A stretch of 21,552 nt of DNA, taken from Coemansia sp. RSA 1804. Lineage: Eukaryota; Kickxellomycota; Kickxellomycetes; Kickxellales; Kickxellaceae. Each line of letters starts with the position of its first letter. Within the stretch, counting starts at the first letter, position 1. The notes under the pieces are model-generated. The model worked only from the letters and a program-made list of their open reading frames with translations, was not told the origin of the DNA and ran no database searches. The position numbers were made by a program, and so were the translations under genes. The DNA lies in the NCBI GenBank assembly GCA_027578815.1, contig JANBTH010000300.1, positions 1-21,552 of the forward strand, written 5' to 3'. Below, piece after piece: positions 9,195 to 17,667 of this stretch.

Positions 9195-10239
9195 ATGGCA
9201 GGATCACAGCGACTCGGGTCTTCGGGCAGCTCTTCCCGCGAGTTCCATTTAACTGCTGGCGGAGCTATTCACAAGGTAAAATCGATAGGCATTGCTGATA
9301 GAGGATGGCTCGGAAACTAACACAGCCGATAGCATAGCTGGCTACTTGTGCCAAAACCCCCTTCTACACCACATCGACTAAATGCAGAACACGTCTGTCT
9401 TCTCTCTGTAGGTGACCGGATGGTGGGTGCCATTCCTGCACACTGTTTTTGCGTCCAGTAAGTAGCGCAATGACAAAAAGAGGAAAGGAGGGCTTGGGTG
9501 GTCTATAAAACGATGGAGATAACGATCGAGTACTAAACTAACCAACATCACTCCGTCCTTCTTATTTCTTCAACAACCGACTCTAGCCGCATTTGTTGGA
9601 GCACTCGTTATCGGATGGAAGCTCCACTACTACAAGATTGTGAAAAATGAGTACTACGGATATCCCGACGAGTGGTTTCCCTCGGTTTCCGCGACAATTG
9701 GCGACAGATACCCAGGACGCAATGTCTTTCAGATTCTGATTGCGCTGACGGCACCGCCCCGCCTTCTTCTGCACATCTTCTGGTACATTCTGACCGCTCG
9801 TGCAGCGCCCAAGCGCGCCAAAGCGCTGTTCTGGATTGGGTTTCTGCGCACATGGACGTGCGGTGGTTGGGTGTATGTGACCTCCGGCGACGACCATGAC
9901 GTGCACGATGTGATGATGATCGCATACATGCTGCTGACGCTTCCATACATGATCCTGCTTACCAAGACATGCGCACTTTCGCCATTCTCCTACAACGACA
10001 GGGTGCTGACCCAGAACAAAAGGCGTCGCAAGTGGGTGGCCATCATGTTCTTTGGATCCATTCCGCCAATGATCTACTTCTTCATCAGCCACAAGGTCCA
10101 CCATATTGCCGGCGCCTACACCACATACGCATTCTTCGAGTGGGCTCTTATCGTGTTCGATGTTATGTTTGACTCGCTAGCGATGGTCGAGTTCCAGGCG
10201 CTTGATCTGGCCGTCCTTCCAGCTAAGCCCACCGAATAG
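9195..10239 (+). CDS. Cwh43 N-terminal-domain / PGAP2-like protein, Frag1/DRAM/Sfk1 family (three exons)
   Basis: The exons are 9195-9275, 9412-9457 and 9587-10239. They are separated by introns of 136 nt (GTAAAA...GTAG) and 129 nt (GTAAGT...CTAG, with a TACTAAACTAAC branch region). The spliced product has 259 aa. VTGWWVPFLHTVFA in the small middle exon forms the first transmembrane helix. Exon 3 carries the family signature YPDEWFPSVSATIGDRYPG from residue 68, as in Cwh43 and PGAP2, followed by about five more helices. PGAP2/Cwh43 act in the Golgi/ER on GPI anchors, in lipid remodelling and ceramide exchange. In Saccharomyces this domain is fused to a large C-terminal PGAP2IP-like half. Here a stop codon follows the domain directly (10237-10239), so it is a stand-alone protein. 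The first donor (GTAAAA) is slightly weak, but the frame demands splicing. Confidence 0.9.
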
Positions 10240-10543
10240 CACAATTGATCTGCAACACGTAGTGCGTATATCTTATCGCTAATTTCGCACGCACAGCCTG
10301 AAAAAAAGCTACTAGTTCCATAAAATTGATACAAGTAGCATTTAGCTTTGTGGTTAGAAAAGCCAATACATGCAGTTTTGATATGCTTGCACGTAGCTTG
10401 TATATTGAGAAATGTGGGATTTTTTAAAAAAAAAAAAAGAGGATTCCAAAAGATAGCTTCACCAACACATGAAGAAACGTCCCGCTACAGAGCTGGCAGC
10501 AATAGACACCAGCCGTAACCAAACTGAAAAAGTAAAAGACAGT
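10240..10543. other. Convergent 3' intergenic region
   Basis: AT-rich sequence between the stops of the Cwh43-N-like gene and NOP58. It includes a run of A residues at about 10426-10438. No canonical AATAAA for either gene, no open frame and no RNA gene were recognised. Confidence 0.5.
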
Positions 10544-12115
10544 CTAATCCTTGCTCTTCTTTTGTTTCTTCTCCTTCTTGTCTTTCTTTTCCTTTTTGTC
10601 CTTCTTCTCTTTCTTCTCCTTCTTCTCTTTCTTTTCCTTCTTGGCCTTCTTCTTCTCCTTCTTGGCCTTCTCCTCTTCATCTTCCGATGAAGACGCGTCA
10701 GACTCCTCATCCTCATCGTCGGACTCGGCGGCTGCTGCCTTGCGCTTCTTTTTCTTGTCCTCCTCCTCGGGCTTCTTCGATCCAGACGCCGCAACTGCAT
10801 CCGAGGCCGTGTTATAGACGGAAACGTCCTTTTGCTCAAACTTCTTTTGCTGCGCAGAGTTGGGGGCCTTTGAACGGTCGGCGCGCGCTGCCTTTGCAGC
10901 AAACCGCCCTTCCAGCTGGCGCAGTCTGTTCTCGATCTTGACGCGGCTCTCGATGCCAACCTCCGCAGAGTCGGACTCGCCAAGAGCATCCACGCGGACA
11001 GCAATGGATGACTTGGTGGCAGTAAGGCGGGCAATCTTGCCCTTGGCCTTGGGTCCTGCCTGACCAACAAGCGATGCGTGGTAGATGAGGCCGTATTTGG
11101 GAGTGTCGTGCTTGGTCTTGAGAGCGCGGAAAAGCGCCTTCTCGGCACCAAGGATCTGGATGGTCGACGCAGGATACTTGGCCAGGGTCATCAGCGAGCC
11201 AGCATGGGAGATAAGGCGTGCACCGACGAGTTCACCGACAAGAGCAGTGAGGTTGGGCGCAATGGCAAACATGCGGTTCTTCAGGTACTCGTAGAGCTGG
11301 GCGCGGTACTCGGTAATCGAGATAACCTGATCACACAGCGCAGTGATGTTCAGGAGATCCTCGTCGCTGATCTCCGTTCCCATGGAGATTTCTGCAGCCT
11401 CCTTGATCTCAGCCTCAAGCTCCTCGGGGAGAATGTCAGCAAGATCAGTCAAGCTGATGTTGCTACGGAAGCCAGCCTTCTTGATGAGCTTGGCGTATGC
11501 CAGATTGTCGTTGATGATCTTGGCCATCTCCGGGAAATGCCATCCGTACCACTCCTTGACGCGCATCGCATATGTATTGAGCTCCTTGTCCAGATCGTCC
11601 AGCAGCGAGATAGCCTGGACAATCATCGTGTCAACCTTGTCTGGCGAGAACTTGAGCTTATAGCGCGACAGCGAGTGCGACAGACCGAGCTCCATGGCTG
11701 CCATGTCTGAGGCTGAAACGCCGGTGAGCAGGGACTCGATCTGGCTCCGGATCCCGCGGTACAGCTCGTTCACTGAGGAGTCGGCAACGACATTGATCCC
11801 AAGCTTCTTGGAGATGGCGCTTGCCAGCTTCGAATCGGCAACAGCAAGCGACTCCTTCTTCCACTCCTTCTCGCTGACATCCGTGGTCAAAAAGCTCTTT
11901 AGGTTCTTTGAGATCTTGCCCTCAACCAGCGCCGTGACAGCGGACAGCGCATCGACGGTGTTCTCAAACTTGTGGAACGCCTGCAGTTTGACGGCCTTGT
12001 TGGCTGCCGATGGAGTCGCAAACTCCTTGTAGAGGTCGTCTCCCTTCTTCAGCTTGCTTTCGTCAAGCATCTTGAACAGGGCATAGCCTGCGGCGGTTTC
12101 GTAGAGCACGAGCAT
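10544..12115 (-). CDS. NOP58: Nucleolar protein 58, box C/D snoRNP core
   Basis: This 523-aa single-exon gene starts at ATG 12115-12113 and begins MLVLYETAAGYALFK, as NOP58 does. The Nop5 N-terminal domain occupies about residues 1-65. The coiled-coil/NOSIC region contains ELGLSHSLSRYKLKFSPDK and MIVQAISLLDDLDKELN, and MRVKEWYGWHFPE follows. The RNA- and 15.5K-binding Nop domain contains AEISMGTEISDEDL, EYRAQLYEYLKNRM, APNLTALVGELVGARLI and GSLMTLAKYPASTIQILGAEKALFRALK. Together with fibrillarin, Nop56 and Snu13 the protein forms the box C/D snoRNP that guides rRNA 2'-O-methylation in the nucleolus. From about residue 445 the tail is low-complexity: an acidic Ser/Asp/Glu block, then a long KKE/KKD repeat typical of NOP56/NOP58 in fungi. 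The tail is nucleolar-targeting or RNA-contacting by analogy. The identification is secure. Confidence 0.98.
   Translation of the reverse strand: MLVLYETAAGYALFKMLDESKLKKGDDLYKEFATPSAANKAVKLQAFHKFENTVDALSAVTALVEGKISKNLKSFLTTDVSEKEWKKESLAVADSKLASAISKKLGINVVADSSVNELYRGIRSQIESLLTGVSASDMAAMELGLSHSLSRYKLKFSPDKVDTMIVQAISLLDDLDKELNTYAMRVKEWYGWHFPEMAKIINDNLAYAKLIKKAGFRSNISLTDLADILPEELEAEIKEAAEISMGTEISDEDLLNITALCDQVISITEYRAQLYEYLKNRMFAIAPNLTALVGELVGARLISHAGSLMTLAKYPASTIQILGAEKALFRALKTKHDTPKYGLIYHASLVGQAGPKAKGKIARLTATKSSIAVRVDALGESDSAEVGIESRVKIENRLRQLEGRFAAKAARADRSKAPNSAQQKKFEQKDVSVYNTASDAVAASGSKKPEEEDKKKKRKAAAAESDDEDEESDASSSEDEEEKAKKEKKKAKKEKKEKKEKKEKKDKKEKKDKKEKKQKKSKD
10547..10680. repeat. Low-complexity polypurine/polypyrimidine tract encoding the NOP58 Lys-rich tail
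   Basis: The plus strand is almost pure C/T for about 130 bases because the minus strand encodes repeated AAG-AAG-GAG/GAC codons (KKE/KKD). Such strand-asymmetric tracts can be length-polymorphic and can adopt triplex structure. Here the cause is the protein repeat. Confidence 0.8.
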
Positions 12116-12257
12116 TGCTGTTTATGTGGAACTTTATGTCTCTTTACAGATAGACAACAAGGCGTGAAAAAAAAGACAACGGAGGAGTAGTGGTAAGAAA
12201 AAAGAAGAGAATAACTTGCGTTCGTGATCTGGCTCGCTCTTTTGTTTTGTCCATATA

Positions 12258-12263
12258 TTTATT
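12258..12263 (-). terminator. AATAAA poly(A) signal for TOE1
   Basis: Read on the minus strand, AATAAA occurs about 115 bases beyond the TOE1 stop codon, within the short gap upstream of NOP58. Confidence 0.4.
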
Positions 12264-12377
12264 CTCTGGCTCTAAAACGAACAACAGCTCGCAACAACAA
12301 AAAAAAAGAGAGAACAAACAAAAAATTTCTCCAATCTGATCAGGTGATTTATATTTCCTGCGAGATCGGAACGGAAT

Positions 12378-14006
12378 CTAATTTTGATCACTGGTGGCAG
12401 CTCCAGGAAGCGGTTTGGTCTCGCTTGTCGATGTTTCGGGACCATTCAAGACCTTCTTCTCGGCCTTTACTACACGGTCCATCGTCTGACGGTATGTTAT
12501 CGAATTCGTTGCGTACATGCTTGCTTTGATGAGAAGCGGCGTCCCTGACCGTCCCATCAAGTACACCTTGTTCTTGTACTGGCCAAGCTTTTCGGGCAAT
12601 AGCATCTGGCAGGACGCAAACACGTATCCCGTCATAAACGCATCGTATGCTGCCGTATGATACATGGCTTCAATGCCTGGGTTTAAGGCTGGTGCGTCTA
12701 TGCCTTCTGAGCTGGTGCTCGTGTCGTCGGTATCGTCGGTGCTATCGGTATCATCAGCATCATTGGAAGTGTTGGTATCGGCATCGGATACGGCCTGCTT
12801 CTCAGAAGAAAGCACACCATCATTGCCAACGCCATTTTCCAGCACAGTTGATGAGAGTACCGACGACACGCCAGTAACATCCAAAGCGCTTTCCGACGCC
12901 TTCCGTTTAGGTTTGCCTTCGCTTGGGTCGTCACTATCTCGCTTGCGCTTCGCTACGCTGGCAGGCTTGTTCGGGATGGTCGCACCACTTGTTCCAATGG
13001 CAGAATCACCAGTAGCTCCTTCTTCGCGTTCCTGGCAATCCAAGATAAAGTTTATGTCGTGAGAAAGGGGGCACTTTTGGTCAAGTTTGCAGTGGCCTCG
13101 AACTGCAAAGTCCGAGCAGTATCGCTGTGTGCCTGATTTGGAGGACGCTCCGGCTGGTTGTGGCTCCGAGGGCTTTGGGGATTCATCCTTAAGCCTGTTC
13201 CTCAGCCTGATATCCAGAGCCGGCTCGTCAGCAAGGGCTCTTCTCTTTTGGATCCTCTCGCTCTTGTGATAAGCGTATGCCAAGAATGATGCAGTCGTTG
13301 GATCCGCACCTTCGACAATAACCTTTGTGTCATATATCCCGCCAGGAAACATCTCGTGCAGGTCATAGACAAATGACTCGTAGGTGTCGGGCAACGGGCC
13401 AAAGAACGATTGGTACAGGTAGACAAGATCGAAGAGTCCGTTGTGTATTACCAGCGGCTTCCGCAACCGCACCAGATCCAGAAAAATCTCGCGGATCATC
13501 CGGCCTTCCTCGTTGATTTCCTCGGTCTTCACCACAACTGGATCGGGGTTGGGACTGCTGAAGAACCGGATGCCCTTGGCGGCCTGCCTTGTCAGGTCAA
13601 ACCCATTTCGCGCAAGAAACGACACGCTTGACGGATTGATCAAGTGCGAGTTCTGAGCCTGCAGAGTAAAATTAAAGTTATTCACATTGAAGCTGCCAGG
13701 CACACTGACGTGCCGGCGGGAATATACACTGACGCCCAGTGAAAGAAGGGCGTGGGTCCTGGCAATGTTTGCCATGGCCTTGTACTTTTCCTTCATGTCC
13801 GTAGCCCTGGTAACCCATTCGGCCGTATTGAAGCGGAAGAGCCGCGATGCATTGCTAAGAACAAGCCCTGTGAATTCGGTGTCAATGGCGACAAATTTTG
13901 CCCGGGATATAATGTCGCGGATATCTTTGAAAAGCGGCGCTATGTTGTCTCGCGTTACATCGTTGTATACTGCCGACGTGGAGCCGATATTATCGTTGTC
14001 TGGCAT
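12378..14006 (-). CDS. TOE1: TOE1-type DEDD deadenylase with CCCH zinc finger
   Basis: I place the start at ATG 14006-14004 (542 aa), because the open frame upstream contains only a TTG. It is a nuclear 3'-exonuclease of the CAF1 family. Animal TOE1 trims tails of snRNA, snoRNA and telomerase RNA precursors in Cajal bodies. The catalytic acids are visible: FVAIDTEFTGL (first D and E), PLVIHNGLFDLVYLY (second D), GGIYDTK (family motif), and the C-terminal YHTAAYDAFMTGYVFA (H and last D). The DEDD domain is split by a long insert. In it lies a CCCH finger (C-x8-C-x5-C-x3-H, residues CSDFAVRGHCKLDQKCPLSH), followed by basic RKRDSDDP-type nuclear signals and an acidic Asp/Thr/Ser run. Domain order and motifs match human TOE1 closely. 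It lies 262 bases upstream of NOP58 on the same strand. Confidence 0.96.
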   Translation of the reverse strand: MPDNDNIGSTSAVYNDVTRDNIAPLFKDIRDIISRAKFVAIDTEFTGLVLSNASRLFRFNTAEWVTRATDMKEKYKAMANIARTHALLSLGVSVYSRRHVSVPGSFNVNNFNFTLQAQNSHLINPSSVSFLARNGFDLTRQAAKGIRFFSSPNPDPVVVKTEEINEEGRMIREIFLDLVRLRKPLVIHNGLFDLVYLYQSFFGPLPDTYESFVYDLHEMFPGGIYDTKVIVEGADPTTASFLAYAYHKSERIQKRRALADEPALDIRLRNRLKDESPKPSEPQPAGASSKSGTQRYCSDFAVRGHCKLDQKCPLSHDINFILDCQEREEGATGDSAIGTSGATIPNKPASVAKRKRDSDDPSEGKPKRKASESALDVTGVSSVLSSTVLENGVGNDGVLSSEKQAVSDADTNTSNDADDTDSTDDTDDTSTSSEGIDAPALNPGIEAMYHTAAYDAFMTGYVFASCQMLLPEKLGQYKNKVYLMGRSGTPLLIKASMYATNSITYRQTMDRVVKAEKKVLNGPETSTSETKPLPGAATSDQN

Positions 14007-14318
14007 GGGCGCTCTGTTCTGCAAAGGAAATGAGCAAAGTTTTACCGTGTGCTAGTGAGAGGTCGTTGAGAATTAGTGGGTGAACAAAAGAAGAAGTAGG
14101 AGAAAAAAGGGAGGCAGCTACTAGAAAGTATTATCCAGTTTAACAGATCGCCAAAGAAGCCTCTGATGGTTCTTTATCCTGTCTGTTTTTTGTTTGTTTT
14201 TTTTGTAGTTCTTCTGGGTAGACGGCGTTCGGCAGTCGGATTGGACATTTCTCCTTCAAGCGTCATTCGCAGTACGCTTATATTGCTATAACGACGGCAA
14301 CAACAAAACTGGCCAGAC
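14007..14318. promoter_or_regulatory. Divergent promoter between TOE1 and the TMEM70-like gene
   Basis: These 312 bases separate two head-to-head genes and must hold both promoters. The most obvious element is a T-rich tract at about 14180-14205 ending in TTTTGTAG. It could be a nucleosome-depleting T run or, less likely, a 3' splice site of a leader intron for the plus-strand gene. No coding frame was recognised. Confidence 0.5.
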
Positions 14319-15095
14319 ATGCGTGCGCTTTTCCTTTGTGCGAATGTGTCTAAGCAGCAAGTGAAAGCTGGCTTCCGACAGAACAGTTGCACCAAGCGCT
14401 GGACAACAACTGATGCAGCAGCAACAGCAGCGACAGACAGCGGCGGAGAGCAGAAGATTGTCATATTCGATGCGATTTCAGGCAGGGCAGTACGCATGCT
14501 CAAGTTCATGTCGCTGATGGGATCGGTTGCAGCGTGTACCGCAACAGGAGTCACTTGGGTCCAGCACTTGCAGGACAAGGTCGAGGAGACAGATATGGGC
14601 CCGCACTCGCTGATACTGGCCAGCGTTGTAAGTTTGGTGTCGACAGTATGTGTCACCAAGATATTTGGTCCGTTCGTGACCCGCGTCACCATGCTGCCGG
14701 CTGCGAAACCTGGAGCCGTTCACATCGACAAGCACGGACTGCCGACGTTTGACAGCATTCTTTCGACAGCATCCAGACAACGCACAGCCGTTCAGCAACG
14801 GCATCGACACCTGTCGCTTTCCGGGAGAGTCACAAGCGATACCGAGCTGGTGTTTGAGACGCCGGGGCTGCTGGGGTTCACAACACGGCACACAAGGCTT
14901 CGTGTCCGAGATCTGGAGCCTTCTGGAAAACGCTTCCGTACATGGGACATTACAGCAGCGGCAAGACAGCGGCTCAAGGAGAATGGCGCAAAACCACCCG
15001 TAACCACGTTCACTATCCTCTGGAAGTCAGCAAAGGACTCGAAAAGCAAACAGCCCATGGAGGAGATAAACACCATAGTCGGGGCGTCGTCGTAG
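14319..15095 (+). CDS. TMEM70/TMEM186/TMEM223-family mitochondrial membrane protein
   Basis: The single-exon product has 258 aa. The N-terminus (1-31) has several Arg/Lys residues and no acidic residue, as expected of a mitochondrial presequence. Residues 45-60 (EQKIVIFDAISGRAVRML) precede two transmembrane helices, about 61-82 and 96-118, joined by a short loop: the hairpin arrangement of this family. In the family, TMEM70 assists ATP synthase c-ring and complex I assembly, TMEM186 assists complex I assembly, and TMEM223 acts in complex IV synthesis. Which of these this protein resembles cannot be decided by eye. The C-terminal region (about 120-258) is hydrophilic and probably faces the matrix, with a TRHTRLRVRDLEPSGKRFRTW segment that looks like a small beta domain. 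It is divergent from TOE1 and convergent with the repeat-bearing membrane protein gene. Confidence 0.7.
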   Translation: MRALFLCANVSKQQVKAGFRQNSCTKRWTTTDAAATAATDSGGEQKIVIFDAISGRAVRMLKFMSLMGSVAACTATGVTWVQHLQDKVEETDMGPHSLILASVVSLVSTVCVTKIFGPFVTRVTMLPAAKPGAVHIDKHGLPTFDSILSTASRQRTAVQQRHRHLSLSGRVTSDTELVFETPGLLGFTTRHTRLRVRDLEPSGKRFRTWDITAAARQRLKENGAKPPVTTFTILWKSAKDSKSKQPMEEINTIVGASS

Positions 15096-15149
15096 CCATT
15101 TCATGACCATTATAGAAGAAGATAGACGACATTGGAACTGGGATTCATG

Positions 15150-15164
15150 TTTATTCTCAATAAA
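15150..15164. terminator. Bidirectional poly(A) signal, inverted repeat TTTATT-CTC-AATAAA
   Basis: The plus strand reads AATAAA at 15159-15164, 64 bases past the TMEM70-like stop. The minus strand reads AATAAA at 15155-15150, about 93 bases past the stop of the convergent gene. The two signals are perfect inverted copies separated by three bases, so one 15-bp element can serve both convergent transcripts. Confidence 0.6.
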
Positions 15165-15247
15165 GTGCTACGTTGGAGCCTGCGATAAGAAGAAAAAAAA
15201 ACAGAGTATCCTTGCAAAAAAAGCAAGCAAGAAAAAGCACGTTACGC

Positions 15248-16993
15248 TCAGTCAAACTCAACAGACACATTTCCATTGACGGCAACGGCGCGGAGAGAGG
15301 ACGCACCTGGGTTGACGGCGTCCTCGGGTCCAAAGGTGCCTTTCTTGGAGCGGTTGCCGTCCTTGTCAAAGCGCAGGCGGCTGGATCCGTCGCTGGCATC
15401 CTCAACAGCAGCCTTGCCGCTGATGGTGGTCGCAGAGAAGGAGCCCTCAAAGCCACCGGCCACGCGGAGCGCAACAGATCCAGAAACGGCTCCGGCGGAG
15501 ATGGCAGACTTCTTTGCAGCGCTGACGTTCACGCCGGCATCAATGTCGCCCCTGGCGGTGTTGACGGAGATGCTGTTGGAGATGCGGTAGAAGCCGTGGA
15601 CGTTGCCGGAAACAAGGTTGATATCGACGTTGTTTGCGTGGATAGGCGGGGTTGTGATGGGGCCAATGACCGCGGCAACGGCAAACTCGTCAAAGGCAAT
15701 CTTACGAGCAATGGAGCGGTCCAGCTCAAACTTGCCATACACGTAGTTAGTGCGCAGAGAAATAAGACTGGCAACGGCCTCGGGGATCTTGAGCTCGATG
15801 ATTGCATAGGCGCACTCGTTCTTGCCAATGAACTTGGGGCCGTCGAGCGTGAAGCTGATGCGGCCCTCGTTGCTCGTGGCCATCTTGAGCGAGATCTTGT
15901 CGGCGATATCCTGGGTGGAGGCCATGACCCTGGCGGTGAACGAGGCCTTGCTGTCTGTGGTGGGGACGATGCTGATGTGGGAGCCGATGGCGCCAACGAC
16001 GGTCTGCACGATGCTGCTGTTCTCGGTCGGGTCAAAGACAAAGGGCTCGATGCCGTCCACCGGAACCACCGGAATGCAGGCGTTGCCAGTAGTGCGGAAC
16101 AGCGATCCCAGCTTGGATAACGGAAGCTGTCCGCTGATAAGCGTCGACAGCGACTCGCGGTCGACATAGTTAGAATTCTGCTTCGTGCGACGCGTGGTGC
16201 TTCCTTCGAACAGCGGCTTGCGGTGCGCAGCGTGCTTGCTGGCGCCAGAAGCGGAGGAGCTCACGAGGCGGTTGGCGTTCGACTGGGCTTGGGGCTTGTT
16301 GTGGTGGCTGTAGGCCTGGAAGAGTTCTGGGCGGTATGGGGTGACAGAATGGGCGGTGTGGCCTGGGCTGTACCTGGAGCCTGGGCGATAGACGCTATGC
16401 TCTGGGTACGGGCGTCTGTTCCCATAGCCGTGTTCTGGGCGGTAGGGGCTGACGTGGGCGTTGTATCTGTGGTCGTAGTTGTGGTTGTACCTGGATCCGG
16501 GGCGATAGGCGTTGTACTCGGGATACGGGCGTCCGTAGCCATAGCCGTACTCGGGGCGGTAGGGGGTGTAGTCGTAGTATCCGCCATAGTAGGGAGGAGG
16601 AGACGGAGGAGGCGGGTGGTGGTAGGGAAGGTGCGGAGGGTAGTGGTAGGGGCGGACCGGCGAGTAGTGGTGCTCGTGCCAGTGGCTGGGACGGAGTCCG
16701 TGGTGGTTGTGGTTGTGGTTGTTGAACCTCAGGTTGCGAAGCACGGCAAAAGTCATGCTCAAAGCCAGGTTCAGGAGGAGAATGGCGGCAAACACCGACA
16801 ACACACGCACAACCATGCGACGAACAAACATTTTGAAGCCGGTACGGCGAGGCGCTTCTGGCTGCGGCCCAGCACGCTGCTCCTGCTGGGGCTGGGGCTG
16901 CCCATCCTTCAGAAGGCCTGCCTCGATGTCCGCGTGGAGCTCGGGGAACCTCCCCAGGGAAATGGTATAGCCCTCGCTCTTTTCGTTGCTCAT
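15248..16993 (-). CDS. Type II membrane protein with Pro/Tyr/His repeats and beta-rich C-terminal domain
   Basis: The 581-aa protein starts at ATG 16993-16991. A cytoplasmic N-terminal tail (1-59, Gln/Pro-rich, ending in basic KMFVRRMVVR) precedes one transmembrane helix at about 61-86. Positive charges on the N-terminal side predict the rest to be extracytoplasmic. Residues 91-140 are His/Asn/Pro/Tyr-rich, including a Pro-rich block near 125-135. From 144 there are two imperfect 39- and 36-residue repeats of PYRPE-GYG-RPYPE-YRPGSRY type and a partial third. After a Ser-rich linker, residues about 275-581 alternate short hydrophobic and Gly/Asn/Ser turns (for example VDINLVSGNVHGFY, VNTARGDIDAGVNV, AISAGAVSGSVAL). 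This resembles the beta-solenoid DUF4097/adhesin-like fold. I infer a surface or wall-associated protein. The specific function is unknown. Confidence 0.78.
   Translation of the reverse strand: MSNEKSEGYTISLGRFPELHADIEAGLLKDGQPQPQQEQRAGPQPEAPRRTGFKMFVRRMVVRVLSVFAAILLLNLALSMTFAVLRNLRFNNHNHNHHGLRPSHWHEHHYSPVRPYHYPPHLPYHHPPPPSPPPYYGGYYDYTPYRPEYGYGYGRPYPEYNAYRPGSRYNHNYDHRYNAHVSPYRPEHGYGNRRPYPEHSVYRPGSRYSPGHTAHSVTPYRPELFQAYSHHNKPQAQSNANRLVSSSASGASKHAAHRKPLFEGSTTRRTKQNSNYVDRESLSTLISGQLPLSKLGSLFRTTGNACIPVVPVDGIEPFVFDPTENSSIVQTVVGAIGSHISIVPTTDSKASFTARVMASTQDIADKISLKMATSNEGRISFTLDGPKFIGKNECAYAIIELKIPEAVASLISLRTNYVYGKFELDRSIARKIAFDEFAVAAVIGPITTPPIHANNVDINLVSGNVHGFYRISNSISVNTARGDIDAGVNVSAAKKSAISAGAVSGSVALRVAGGFEGSFSATTISGKAAVEDASDGSSRLRFDKDGNRSKKGTFGPEDAVNPGASSLRAVAVNGNVSVEFD
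16321..16564 (-). repeat. In-frame tandem repeats in the membrane protein gene (about 117 and 108 bp plus partial copy)
   Basis: Units begin at residues 144, 183 and 219 (codons at about 16564, 16447 and 16339). They share PYRPE at the head, and the first two also share RPYPE and YRPGSRY. Units one and two are clearly similar at DNA level too; the third stops after its head. This points to duplication of a coding segment. Confidence 0.75.
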
Positions 16994-17105
16994 GCGTCAG
17001 AAGAAGGAGGAGGGGGGAACCTTGCTAATCTGGGTGCGAAAAAAAGACAGTTACGCTTCGGGGGTTTCTGTTGCTATCGTTGGTGTTGCTGTTGCGTATA
17101 AACGG

Positions 17106-17112
17106 TATATAT
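17106..17112 (-). promoter_or_regulatory. TATA-like element upstream of the repeat-bearing membrane protein
   Basis: A TATATAT run lies about 115 bases upstream of the ATG at 16993, a plausible distance for a fungal TATA box. It is the only such run in the proximal region. Confidence 0.35.
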
Positions 17113-17636
17113 GAGGAATAAGACAATAAGGGGGAAAAAAAGGCTGTTGGCATTCAAAGACGAATATAGAGAAAGGAAAGAAGAAAAGAAGAAAAAGACA
17201 AAGAAAATGGAAAAGAGAAGGAACAAGTTAGTGTGTGCCCAAAAACATCATCACGACACATGGATTTTCACATTCTTTTCTTCTATTTCGGGAGTGCATC
17301 TCTTGGCACAGAAAAGCGGAAATGCAACATTTTTTTGTGCTGCCACCATCTCCGCAGCAACGTCAGCGGCAACAAACAGAAGGGTTCCCTCTATAAATTC
17401 CATCAGAAAGCCCAGTGGATCTGAACTATCCTGATGCAGCCAGATGAAGAATAGAATAACGGATGGCTGGCTCGGCGTCTCCATCTCTAACTTGTTCCAG
17501 TTGTCTGTAACCCCGTCCCCTAATCCCTGGCTTCATGCTCCCATGGAGATGGATTATTTGCGTTTGTTTGTTAGCCCTGGATGTGCTTGATTCATGCCAG
17601 TGAATGAAGGCGCCGCGGCATAATGGACAAGATCAA

Positions 17637-17667
17637 AATCACAATCACAATCACAACCACAATCAAA
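17637..17667. repeat. Imperfect ATCACA hexanucleotide microsatellite
   Basis: About four to five copies of a CACAAT/ATCACA unit with small changes occur downstream of the M3 peptidase stop codon, within its probable 3' untranslated region. Confidence 0.6.

Noticed and set aside
9498..9510. TATA-like TCTATAAAACG ahead of a possible second start for the Cwh43-N-like gene
   Set aside because: It falls inside an intron that is needed to join the small middle exon (first helix) to the conserved domain, so it is probably not a promoter.
10459..11151. Arg-rich minus-strand frame within NOP58
   Set aside because: It is an out-of-frame reading of the NOP58 lysine-rich tail.
11078..11710. A 210-codon plus-strand frame antisense to NOP58
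   Set aside because: NOP58 on the other strand is clear and conserved; this frame has no protein-like motif.
15173..16120. Long plus-strand frame antisense to the repeat-bearing membrane protein
   Set aside because: It is Gly/Asp/Ala/Val-biased, the mirror of the beta-rich domain codons, with no recognisable features. A similar Val-rich frame at 16223-17101 mirrors the Tyr/Pro repeats.
17251..17484. A 77-codon minus-strand ATG frame upstream of the membrane protein gene
   Set aside because: It has a hydrophobic middle but no recognisable motif, and it lies in a promoter region. Kept only as a note.
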